Below are positions 7,499-14,183 of a DNA stretch of 23,705 bases, piece by piece (the first letter of the stretch is position 1; every line of letters begins with the position of its first letter). This DNA comes from JBOGWY01 sp050694015 (GTDB taxonomy: Bacteria; Actinomycetota; CADDZG01; WHSQ01). The notes beneath the pieces were generated by a model. The model was not told the DNA's origin. It saw nothing but the letters and a program-made list of their open reading frames with translations, and made no database searches. The DNA is taken from assembly GCA_050694015.1 (NCBI GenBank), contig JBOGWY010000017.1, positions 1-23,705 on the forward strand. The letters run 5' to 3'. The position numbers and the translations under genes are program-made.

Positions 7499-7600
7499 TC
7501 AGCAGGTCGGCGCGATGAGGCAGAAGTTCTGGTTGATCCTGGAAGTCTCACAGCGCAGTCGTGCTGGGCTTGACTTGGTGGGCGAGGACGCCTTCGACAC
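7499..7600 (-). CDS. Possible 33-aa peptide or gene remnant in a 181-nt intergenic stretch
   Basis: In the gap 7475-7655 the minus strand has a GTG (7598-7600) with GGAAGGAG about 11 nt upstream, and a 33-residue frame ending in RCETSRINQNFCLIAPTC. The cysteine-rich tail loosely resembles the mature ends of the two neighbouring secreted peptides (a 'CE' followed by a second cysteine within about ten residues). No signal peptide precedes it in any frame, so it may be a decayed relative or chance. Nothing else convincing is seen in this gap. Confidence 0.2.
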   Translation of the reverse strand: MSKASSPTKSSPARLRCETSRINQNFCLIAPTC

Positions 7601-7655
7601 GTGACGCCGCGCTCCTTCCCGCGCCGCCACATTCCTCAACGCCGATGACGATCGA

Positions 7656-9620
7656 TCAGTTCGCGCGAGCCGACAGGGTCTCTGTGCCTCCACTCGTCAC
7701 AGTGGTGCGCACCTTCACGTCCGTCACGCCGTCGATCGTTCGCGTCCAAACGACATCGCCACCGGTCACTCTCGCACCGTCGCCGCTCACCGAGAGGACC
7801 ACCTCGACCTGGACATCCACGAACAGGTCGTTGGACACCGTGAGCGATGACGTGGGTTCCGTTCCGTCGTTCGCTCCGTCGATCGATGCATCGAGGAAGT
7901 ACGACGGATAAGAGAACACCCCGTAGCGCGCATGATCGGGGTTCCACTTCTCCGGCCGTTCGGCGTTGGCGTCGAGGAACTCGCGCGTTGCCGGATACCC
8001 GAAGTCGATCGGGTCGTAGCCGCAGCCGGCCTCCGACGAACGCGAGGGCGGCTCGATATCGCCGGAAGGACTCCCGGCCGATGGGGGCGAACGATCAGGG
8101 CTATCGCAAGCCCGACCGACCGCCCGGCCCGAGCCGGCCTGCTCGTGGAGTATGCCGAAGCGATAGCCCCAATACCCCCCGAGCCCCCAATCCTCTCCCT
8201 TAAGGACGGAAGACACCGTCGTCGTTGTCACGAACAACGGCCCATGCGTCGGGTCGCGCAGGATCGAGCCGAGGTCGTCCTGGGTCCAGCCCTCGTCCAG
8301 CTCGTCGTGACGCAGCACGTAGTGGAGCTCTTGATCGGGGCCGAAGCGCCCGTTCGTCTCGACGACGTTGCCTTGGTGGTAGCGAGCGACGCGGTCCTCG
8401 TGAGTATGTCCTGCGAAGTGCACGCCGACCTTCAGGGCCGCGAGGAGATCGCGCGTCTCGAGTCGGTTCTTTCCGGGCCATGGGTGGCGGGCCTCGATCC
8501 ACGATGGGTCGTGATGGGCGAAGGTGATGATGGCACCATCTGGGTTCTGATCCCGGTAGGAATGGAGCTCCTCGTCTAGCCACGCGAACTGCTCGTTGTC
8601 GATCTGGCCTCCGGATCGAATTTCAAACTCGTCTCCCTCGTCGACTGGTTCGCGCTCGTGGTCCTCCCAATCGAAGGTATTCATGCTCACCAAGTGCAGG
8701 TCCGGTCCGACATCCACGCTGTAGTAGAGGGGGCCGAAGTACAGAGGCCACAGCTCCTTCCCATCCGTCGTATGGGGTCGCTCGAGATCGTCGTAGTCGA
8801 AGTCATACAGGTCATGATTGCCGGGGCTCATGAATGCCGGGACTCGAAGGCGAGAAAGGATGCGATAAGCATCCTCATACTCGACGTTCGCCGGGCGTGG
8901 ATAGACACCAAACGTGAGATCGCCCGCCACAAGAACGAAGTCCGGCTGGAGAAGATTGATCTCACTGATCGCCCTACCGAGCGCGGCCCAGCGGTCCTCG
9001 TTCATGGGATTGCCGACGGTCTTGGTCGTCTTATCCACGAACGAATCCGGAGATCCGGTTGCGATGAAGTTCTCCGCCCCCTCTTGGATCGGCCGGGGAT
9101 CGCCCACAGACGGATCGGCGATGACCGCGAAGGTCGGATCTTCCGGATAGACGTCGACCACTTTCACGGCTCGGTGCTGTCTGTCTACGCCTTCGCCATA
9201 GTCGACAACCAAGTCGTATAGATCCTCGACAAAGACACCGCCGAATGCGGGGACGGAGAGTGTGATCGCATGCACATCTCGATCGGGCCACAGAGAACTC
9301 GGCACTGCCAGCTCAACGCCGACGCGATCCAGCGTCGTCTCTTCCCGTGCAGCACCGAAGCTCGGCACCAACCACGCTTCGATCTCCTCGAGTGCTGCTT
9401 CTCCCACCCTGGTCGGATCCAGCTCGACACGAAGGCTCGAGCCGTCCTCGACGATCGCAGGTTGTGATGCAAGCGGGCTGACGATCGCTCGGATCTTCGG
9501 GAAGATATCCGGGAGGATCGTGACGTCATGATTGGCCGACGCGGGCACAACGGTCACGAGGAGGAAACTCAGAAGCGCGAAGGTCACGGTCGCGCGGGCC
9601 TTGGAAGAGTAAGAACTCAC
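7656..9620 (-). CDS. Large secreted calcineurin-like metallophosphoesterase
   Basis: A 654-residue exported protein. Residues 1-29 are a signal peptide ending VVPASA-N. Residues ~30-160 form a beta-rich N-terminal domain. The phosphoesterase domain (~163-480) has FAVIADPS (D169), VAGDLTFG (GD 233-234), SPGNHD (267-270), FAHHDP (H369-H370) and HFAGHTHED (404-407), i.e. most metal-ligand motifs of the superfamily. The first motif, normally DxH, is D-P-S here. A low-complexity serine/proline-rich linker (~497-530) with two cysteines leads to a C-terminal beta-sandwich-like domain (SLTVSNDLFVDVQVEVVLSV). The GTG at 9620 has GGAAGGAC upstream. It lies downstream of the sugar dehydrogenase gene with a 100-nt gap. 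Likely an extracellular phosphoesterase; the substrate (phosphomonoester, diester or nucleotide) is unknown. Confidence 0.88.
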   Translation of the reverse strand: MSSYSSKARATVTFALLSFLLVTVVPASANHDVTILPDIFPKIRAIVSPLASQPAIVEDGSSLRVELDPTRVGEAALEEIEAWLVPSFGAAREETTLDRVGVELAVPSSLWPDRDVHAITLSVPAFGGVFVEDLYDLVVDYGEGVDRQHRAVKVVDVYPEDPTFAVIADPSVGDPRPIQEGAENFIATGSPDSFVDKTTKTVGNPMNEDRWAALGRAISEINLLQPDFVLVAGDLTFGVYPRPANVEYEDAYRILSRLRVPAFMSPGNHDLYDFDYDDLERPHTTDGKELWPLYFGPLYYSVDVGPDLHLVSMNTFDWEDHEREPVDEGDEFEIRSGGQIDNEQFAWLDEELHSYRDQNPDGAIITFAHHDPSWIEARHPWPGKNRLETRDLLAALKVGVHFAGHTHEDRVARYHQGNVVETNGRFGPDQELHYVLRHDELDEGWTQDDLGSILRDPTHGPLFVTTTTVSSVLKGEDWGLGGYWGYRFGILHEQAGSGRAVGRACDSPDRSPPSAGSPSGDIEPPSRSSEAGCGYDPIDFGYPATREFLDANAERPEKWNPDHARYGVFSYPSYFLDASIDGANDGTEPTSSLTVSNDLFVDVQVEVVLSVSGDGARVTGGDVVWTRTIDGVTDVKVRTTVTSGGTETLSARAN

Positions 9621-9679
9621 GACGCCGTCCTTCCATGAACGTTCTGGGTGTGTGTTTCTTAAGGAGATGATTCGCAGCC

Positions 9680-9703
9680 CGAGCGGTTAAGTCCTGCCGC
9701 TCG
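9680..9703 (-). terminator. Hairpin after the sugar dehydrogenase gene
   Basis: CGAGCGG (9680-9686) and CCGCTCG (9697-9703) form a perfect 7-bp stem with a 10-nt loop, about 17 nt past the minus-strand stop at 9721. There is no U-tract, so it would be a weak or non-canonical terminator, or an mRNA-stabilising stem. Confidence 0.35.
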
Positions 9704-9720
9704 CCGAAGCGTCGCTCTCT

Positions 9721-10914
9721 TTATCTCGGGGCGATCCGGAAGATCGGCCCCGAGAGCGACAACGCGTAGAGCTCGCCGGCGTTGTCCTCTCCGAACGACA
9801 CGAGGTTCGAAACCGATATCCCCAGTTCCCGCTCCCGTAGCCCCGCTTGCGTCATCCGGAGCGCCCGCAGTTCCGGATTGAAGAGATCTCCGAACACGTA
9901 CGTTCCCACGAGGCCGGGGATCTTGGTGCCGCGATAGACGTAGCCCCCGATCACCGTGCCGCCCTGATCGCGTCCGTACTCGAACACCGGGGGCACGGCG
10001 CGCGGGGGTGGCTCTCCCTCGATCGCCAGCGTGCCTTCGAGACGGTCCCACCCGTAGTTCTCTCCTCCGCGTGAGCTCGCACGCTGGCGATCGATCTCCT
10101 CGCGCGCTTGCTGTCCGACGTCTCCGATCCAGAGATCGCCCGCGTCACGGTCGAACGAGTAACGCCACGGATTCCGAAGCCCGAAGGCCCAGATCTCGGG
10201 GCGAGCACCGCTGCGGCCCACGAACGGGTTGTCGCGCGGGACGATGTACGGACGCTCGCCTCTCGGTCGTGGATCGATCCGCAGCATCTTTCCCAGAAGT
10301 GTGTCCAGGGACTGCGCGTTGGCCATCGGGTCGTTCGCGCTGCCGCCGTCACCGAGCCCGATGTAGAGATACCCGTCCGGCCCGAACACGAGATTGCCGC
10401 CGTTATGGTTGCTGTAAGGCTGGTCGACCGACAGGACCTCGCGTCGCGATGCTGGGTTCGCGTATCCCCCATCCATCGTCCATTCGGTAACGCGCGTGTC
10501 GCCCTCGAGATCGGTGTGATTCGTGTAGAGACGCGCCCCGTTCGGCGAAAACGCGAGGCCCAGTAGACCCTGCTCACCACCTTGCGAAACCTCGCCCGAG
10601 AGATCCAGAACGGGGCGCGGATCGACTCTCCGCCGGCGGATCGCGATGACCTCGCCCGTCTTTTGAGCAACGTAGAGCGTGGGATCCCCAGGACGGACCG
10701 CGATCCCAAGCGGCTGTTCGAGCGTCGCTTCGCGCACCAGCCGTAGCTCGCTAGGGAACGCGACGCGCGGAGAAGATTCTTGCGGCGACGGTGACCTTGT
10801 TGGTGACTCCGTGACCGGCGGCGGCGAAGCGCGTCGCGGCGGAGACTCCTCATCATCGACGCACGCCGTCATGGCGAGCGCGATCGACACGGCCGCTGCG
10901 AGAAGTCTGCGCAC
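9721..10914 (-). CDS. Lipoprotein sugar dehydrogenase of the soluble GDH/YliI fold (PQQ-type)
   Basis: A 397-residue lipoprotein: signal peptide with lipobox-like AMTAC (Cys18), a proline/serine-rich tether (~22-50), then a six-bladed propeller of the glucose/sorbosone dehydrogenase family. Signatures are GEQGLLGLAFSP (113-124), NHNGGNLVFGPDG then YLYIGLGDGG (169-191), GLRNPWRYSFD (245-255), DVGQQAREEID (265-275) and GENYGWD (284-290). His170 and Asp189 sit where soluble PQQ-glucose dehydrogenase has its catalytic His and the Asp of its GDQG motif, so PQQ-dependent aldose oxidation is plausible. GTG at 10914 is the start; the ribosome binding site is weak. The gene lies 27 nt downstream of a membrane-anchored blue copper protein, a possible electron acceptor. 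Binding of PQQ is inferred, not shown. Confidence 0.88.
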   Translation of the reverse strand: MRRLLAAAVSIALAMTACVDDEESPPRRASPPPVTESPTRSPSPQESSPRVAFPSELRLVREATLEQPLGIAVRPGDPTLYVAQKTGEVIAIRRRRVDPRPVLDLSGEVSQGGEQGLLGLAFSPNGARLYTNHTDLEGDTRVTEWTMDGGYANPASRREVLSVDQPYSNHNGGNLVFGPDGYLYIGLGDGGSANDPMANAQSLDTLLGKMLRIDPRPRGERPYIVPRDNPFVGRSGARPEIWAFGLRNPWRYSFDRDAGDLWIGDVGQQAREEIDRQRASSRGGENYGWDRLEGTLAIEGEPPPRAVPPVFEYGRDQGGTVIGGYVYRGTKIPGLVGTYVFGDLFNPELRALRMTQAGLRERELGISVSNLVSFGEDNAGELYALSLSGPIFRIAPR

Positions 10915-10941
10915 ATGCAGACGATACGTGCCTCGATTCAG

Positions 10942-11457
10942 TTAGTCGCGGACGCGCCTACGGATCCACATACCCGTGGCCAACCCGGCCGTGGCCGCGA
11001 GCATCGCCGCCGCGGCCACCCACATCGCGATGTCCTTCGGGATCTCGTCGGACGGTGGAGCCACCGCGCTCGCCGGGCTCATCGCGACGTCACCGCCCAC
11101 GACGACGGTTCCGGCCATGCCGGGATGCAGCGAGCACACGTACGAGTACACCCCGGGCTCGGAAAAGGTGTGGCTTATCGACTTGCCGCGCCTGATCTGC
11201 TCGAAGCTTCCCCACGCCATGTTCGCTCCGCCGACGTTGTGCGGAACCGGATCGCGGTTCGTCCACGTCACGGTGTCCCCGGGGGCCGCGTACAGAACGG
11301 TGGGCGTGAAGCAGAAGCCCTCGATGTCGACCTCGGCACCGCGCTCCTCCGTGATCGGTTCGCCGCAACCTCCACCTCCGCTCGCCGCGGCGGGCGCCGC
11401 CGGGGCGAGGGCAAGAACAACGATCGCAGCGAATAAGAGTTCGCGTTTCAGCCTCAC
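10942..11457 (-). CDS. Membrane-anchored blue copper protein (plastocyanin/cupredoxin type)
   Basis: A 171-residue protein with a signal peptide (RLKRELLFAAIVVLALAPA), a cupredoxin domain and a C-terminal membrane helix (~145-164) followed by a basic RRRVR stop-transfer tail. The type 1 copper ligands are all present: His73 in PHNVGG, Cys108 in YVCSLHPGM, His111 and Met114. It is thus probably an extracytoplasmic one-electron carrier. Two further cysteines near the mature N terminus (Cys31, Cys49) may form a disulfide. The start is the GTG at 11455-11457 because GGAGGTGAT, nearly perfectly complementary to 16S rRNA, sits 8 nt upstream. An in-frame GTG at 11466 would place the ribosome binding site inside the gene. 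The next gene, the lipoprotein sugar dehydrogenase, starts 27 nt downstream. Confidence 0.9.
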   Translation of the reverse strand: MRLKRELLFAAIVVLALAPAAPAAASGGGGCGEPITEERGAEVDIEGFCFTPTVLYAAPGDTVTWTNRDPVPHNVGGANMAWGSFEQIRRGKSISHTFSEPGVYSYVCSLHPGMAGTVVVGGDVAMSPASAVAPPSDEIPKDIAMWVAAAAMLAATAGLATGMWIRRRVRD

Positions 11458-11461
11458 GTCG

Positions 11462-11496
11462 ATCACCTCCGCGGCTCGGCCTGCCGACCTTCGGCA
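11462..11496 (-). promoter_or_regulatory. Near-consensus ribosome binding site with adjacent upstream hairpin
   Basis: On the minus strand GGAGGTGAT occupies 11470-11462, deciding the start of the copper protein. Just upstream, TGCCGA (11482-11487) and TCGGCA (11491-11496) form a 6-bp stem with a 3-nt loop. This could end transcripts of the upstream gene or modulate this leader. There is no U-tract. The rest of the 111-nt gap shows nothing else. Confidence 0.4.
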
Positions 11497-11568
11497 TCCG
11501 AACCTTCACCTCTTGAGACGACGGCCAAGTGCGGATGGTTCTTGTGGATGTGACGGGGACGAGAAGCC

Positions 11569-12327
11569 CTATCTGCGCACCCTGAAGCGCACGGCCACAG
11601 CCTTGAATCCGTGGCGCCCCCACGTGGCGATCGTGAGGACGTGACGCCCGCTCCTCAGCCGCCTCGGCCACCTACGCGTCGCCCGGTAGGAGCCGTCGCC
11701 GATCCGCTCGAGCTTCGCCCGTTGAGGCTCCACCCTCGACCCCTTGACGACAAAGAAGACGGTGTTGTTGCGAGCGCGGATGCGCTTGACGACGGCCTTG
11801 AAACGCGGCCGGGGTGCCACCACCTCGCCGTCGGTGGGGCTCGCCGGCCTCACCCCTGCCCGGCCGTGGACGGGGGCGACCTTGGTAACGCGATCACTCG
11901 TGGTCACCGGAAGAGCTGCCGCGGAGCGCCTCCAACGGCCCTCCTGCGCGACGACGCCGGTCATCGTGACGACGGAGTCGGCGTCGTCATCCTTGGGAGC
12001 GATCACCCGCACCTCGAAATCACGCTTCCTCGCTTCGGCCCACGCGCCCCATCCCTCGGCCCACGCGCTGCTCTCTTTCTTGAACTCTTCGAAACCGCCG
12101 ATCCTCCGGCGCGATTGCTTCGTCATCAGCCTCCACGCCTTGCGCGATTCCCCCTCCTCGAGATGTCCGAGCCACCTCTTGACGGTTGGGATCACCGAGC
12201 ACAGTTCGCAGCTCTCTCTCGAGAGCGCACTCGCCGTGTGCACCGGCAGTGCGAGCGACAGGATCATCGCCCCGGCCACCACGGCCGGGACGATCCGCAG
12301 CGGCCCCCTCGTCGTGACTGAAAGCAT
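11569..12327 (-). CDS. Secreted protein of unknown function with N-terminal CxxC
   Basis: A 252-residue protein with a signal peptide (to about residue 34, HTASA-L). The mature N terminus has a CELC motif (Cys40-Cys43). Residues ~45-150 (KRWLGHLEEGESRKAWRLM then FEEFKKESSAWAEGW, followed by strands such as VVTMTGVVAQEGRW) resemble the helix-then-sheet layout of NTF2-like or DUF4878-type lipoprotein domains. After ~165 the chain is very basic and beta-rich (FKAVVKRIRARNNTVFFVVKG, RSGRHVLTIATWG), like an immunoglobulin-type module seen in secreted proteins. The ATG at 12327 is preceded by GGAGGAG at 5 nt spacing, a strong start. It lies upstream of the copper protein on the same strand and could be part of its operon. 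Function unknown; domain resemblance is tentative. Confidence 0.75.
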   Translation of the reverse strand: MLSVTTRGPLRIVPAVVAGAMILSLALPVHTASALSRESCELCSVIPTVKRWLGHLEEGESRKAWRLMTKQSRRRIGGFEEFKKESSAWAEGWGAWAEARKRDFEVRVIAPKDDDADSVVTMTGVVAQEGRWRRSAAALPVTTSDRVTKVAPVHGRAGVRPASPTDGEVVAPRPRFKAVVKRIRARNNTVFFVVKGSRVEPQRAKLERIGDGSYRATRRWPRRLRSGRHVLTIATWGRHGFKAVAVRFRVRR

Positions 12328-12475
12328 TGCGCTCCTCCCTGGTACTCGAAAAACCTTGGCTTCGATCTCTTAAATGCAGAGCTGTGCGCAAGGGTTGCAC
12401 CCACGTTTTCTCGGAACGCGTGGAGCGAGGATCAGCGGTTTTCTTCAGGGACTGGCGAGGCTCGCCCGCAGCCCA

Positions 12476-13354
12476 CTACCGCCCACGTTCGGACATCACC
12501 AGTTCGAGCCACGACCCCGCTTCCTGATACAGGGCGGGATTGGTCGCCGGGGTGTAGTAGGCGAGCGCCGCTACCGCTTGCGATAAAGCCCAGCCGCGCG
12601 CCCGGTCCCACGTCGCGTCGTCGGTGGGCAACGCGGCGCGGAACGCGTCGCGCGCCGCCGTCGAGTGCAGTTTCCAGGCAACCATCACGTCGCAAGCTGG
12701 GTCGCCGATCCCCATCGAGCCCCAGTCGATAACTCCACTGATACGACCATCCTTGACGAGCCAATTGCGCCCATCGAGATCACCGTGGCTCCAGATGGGT
12801 GGCCCTTCCCATGGAGGTACCCCGAGCGCACGCTTCCACTCAGCCTCCACCGCCGGATCTCCATCGAACCTAGCGAACCAGTAGCGAACCTCTTCGTCGC
12901 GTTCTGCCAGCGGGATCCCACGTCCCCGCGGGGCACCTGTTGTGTCTATCTGCCGGAGCGCGGCTATGAGGGCTGCGAGATCGCGCGCCCCCTGGATCGC
13001 GTCGATGGATTCGATCGCGGCTGTTTCACCCTCGACCCAGCTGTAGATGTCCCAGAACCACGGATACTCGGCCGTCGGGTGCCCTTGTGCCACGGGGACG
13101 GGTATTTCGAGCGGGAGTTGTGGAGCGAGTTTCGGCAGCCACTCGAATTCCTTGCCCCCCGGTTCGTCAGGGCCTTTGCGGCGTGGCAGCCGAAGCGATA
13201 GGTCGTCCCCCAAACGAAAGATCACGTTGTCGGTTCCTTCGGGCTCGACGCGAATGAGGGGCATCTCGGCCCACTGTGGGAACTCTTCCCGGAGCAGGTA
13301 CCGCGCGAATCGTTCGGTTAAATCGAATTCGTCGTCGTGAACGCGCCCCATCAT
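12476..13354 (-). CDS. APH-family phosphotransferase
   Basis: A 292-residue cytosolic protein with the aminoglycoside phosphotransferase/choline kinase fold. The N lobe has a strand pair (TDNVIFRLGDDLSLRLPRRK) and the C lobe has WSHGDLDGRNWLV (His190, Asp192, Asn197) and VIDWGSMGIGDPACD (Asp210), the catalytic and magnesium-binding motifs. Family members phosphorylate antibiotics, amino alcohols, sugars or other small hydroxyl compounds, and the sequence does not decide between these; an antibiotic resistance role should not be assumed. ATG at 13354 (or the adjacent ATG) lacks an obvious ribosome binding site. A TGC-TAGACG element ends 6 nt before the second ATG, so a leaderless transcript is possible. 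It is divergent from the ABM-winged-helix regulator (84-nt gap). The 148-nt gap on its 3' side (12328-12475) holds no gene. Confidence 0.88.
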   Translation of the reverse strand: MMGRVHDDEFDLTERFARYLLREEFPQWAEMPLIRVEPEGTDNVIFRLGDDLSLRLPRRKGPDEPGGKEFEWLPKLAPQLPLEIPVPVAQGHPTAEYPWFWDIYSWVEGETAAIESIDAIQGARDLAALIAALRQIDTTGAPRGRGIPLAERDEEVRYWFARFDGDPAVEAEWKRALGVPPWEGPPIWSHGDLDGRNWLVKDGRISGVIDWGSMGIGDPACDVMVAWKLHSTAARDAFRAALPTDDATWDRARGWALSQAVAALAYYTPATNPALYQEAGSWLELVMSERGR

Positions 13355-13438
13355 TACCGTCTAGCACAGAGGAGAGGCTCAGACAGAGCAAACCCCGCTG
13401 GAGCACGCGGTTGATCGGCCGAGCGCGAGAATGGCGCC

Positions 13439-14044
13439 GTGCTCGTGCGGATGTTTCACGGCTGCGTTGTCCCCGGGATGGAGGATCGCTACTCCAGCTA
13501 TCTTCACGACACCGCGGCACCGAAGATCCTCGCCAACCCAGGTGCTCGTAAGGTCGAGATCTTCGAGCCGATGATCGAAGGCGACGCGTTCGTGGTCGAG
13601 AGCGTGTGGGACGACACCGATGCTCTGATCTCCTTCGCCGGCCCCTCCTGGGATCAACCGCACGTTCTCCCGAGCGAGGTGGAGATGCTTGCGTCGGCAT
13701 CGGTCTCACATTACCGGTCGGGGTCGACCTACCGCGGCTCCATCGTCACCTCGCCATCCGGGCGCGTCTCGATCGATATCTCCGCCGGCGTGGTCGTCAT
13801 CTCCGGCGACGTCTATCAGCTGCCCCCTCTCGAAGGCAGCCTCCTGACCGAACTCGTGCAGCGCGAAGGTCATTTCATGGGTTCCGCCGAGCTCGCGCGC
13901 ATCGTTTGGCGCGACAGCGCCGCCGTCCGACCGAACGACGTTCGTCGCTGCGTATATCGATTGCGCAAGCTCACCAACGATCATCACCGAACCGATCCGC
14001 TGGTGCACAGCCGGCGGGGCTACGGATACATGTTCCGGGAGTGA
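13439..14044 (+). CDS. ABM-like alpha-beta barrel fused to an OmpR/PhoB-type winged helix (one-component regulator)
   Basis: A 201-residue protein with two recognisable parts. Residues ~1-92 (LVRMFHGCVVPGMEDRYSSY, ARKVEIFEPMIEGDAFVVES, WDDTDALISFAG) follow the ferredoxin-like pattern of antibiotic-biosynthesis-monooxygenase/dimeric alpha-beta barrel proteins. Residues ~107-200 are a transcriptional-regulator C-terminal winged helix: VYQLPPLEGSLLTELVQREG, SAELARIVWRDSAAVRPNDV, RRCVYRLRKLTN and the closing RRGYGYMF wing. There is no receiver domain or phospho-acceptor Asp motif, so the barrel is probably the sensor, perhaps binding an aromatic, haem or reactive small molecule, and also the dimeriser. 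The start is GTG 13439 or the internal ATG 13451; the ribosome binding site is weak. It is divergent from an APH-type kinase. The winged helix call is strong; the ABM call is moderately strong. Confidence 0.83.
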   Translation: MLVRMFHGCVVPGMEDRYSSYLHDTAAPKILANPGARKVEIFEPMIEGDAFVVESVWDDTDALISFAGPSWDQPHVLPSEVEMLASASVSHYRSGSTYRGSIVTSPSGRVSIDISAGVVVISGDVYQLPPLEGSLLTELVQREGHFMGSAELARIVWRDSAAVRPNDVRRCVYRLRKLTNDHHRTDPLVHSRRGYGYMFRE

Positions 14045-14064
14045 TCGTCGGACGGTACGTGCAG

Positions 14065-14085
14065 CGATCCTCAGCCGTTGGATCG
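14065..14085 (+). terminator. Possible hairpin after the ABM-winged-helix gene
   Basis: CGATCC (14065-14070) and GGATCG (14080-14085) form a 6-bp stem with a 9-nt loop, 20 nt after the stop codon. There is no U-tract. It may be a weak terminator or part of the regulatory region of the next gene. Confidence 0.25.
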
Positions 14086-14096
14086 GCCGACCTTCC

Positions 14097-14116
14097 CGCG
14101 ACATAGTCGCGACATA
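14097..14116 (+). promoter_or_regulatory. Tandem 9-bp direct repeat with 11-bp period (candidate winged-helix operator)
   Basis: CGCGACATA occurs at 14097-14105 and again at 14108-14116, separated by GT, so the repeat period is exactly 11 bp, one helical turn. OmpR/PhoB-family winged helices typically bind head-to-tail half-sites with this spacing. The repeat lies 53 nt downstream of the winged-helix gene and 68 nt before the next plus-strand gene, in the right place for an operator or activator site. A CCCGA/TCGGG inverted repeat follows at 14129-14145. Confidence 0.45.
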
Positions 14117-14183
14117 TCCCGGGACCGCCCCGACGGGCCTTCGGGTTAAATCCCTTCATGCAACAGGATGCACGGGCCACAAA

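Noticed and set aside
11458..11466. Copper-protein start at GTG 11466
   Set aside because: The near-consensus GGAGGTGAT would then overlap the start codon; it is ideally placed for the GTG at 11457.
12454..12466. GGCGAG-G-CTCGCC as a terminator of the minus-strand phosphotransferase gene
   Set aside because: Only a 4-bp stem with a usable loop, no U-tract; too weak to call.
12476..13354. Aminoglycoside resistance gene
   Set aside because: The APH fold is clear, but the family covers many small-molecule kinases and nothing points to an antibiotic substrate.
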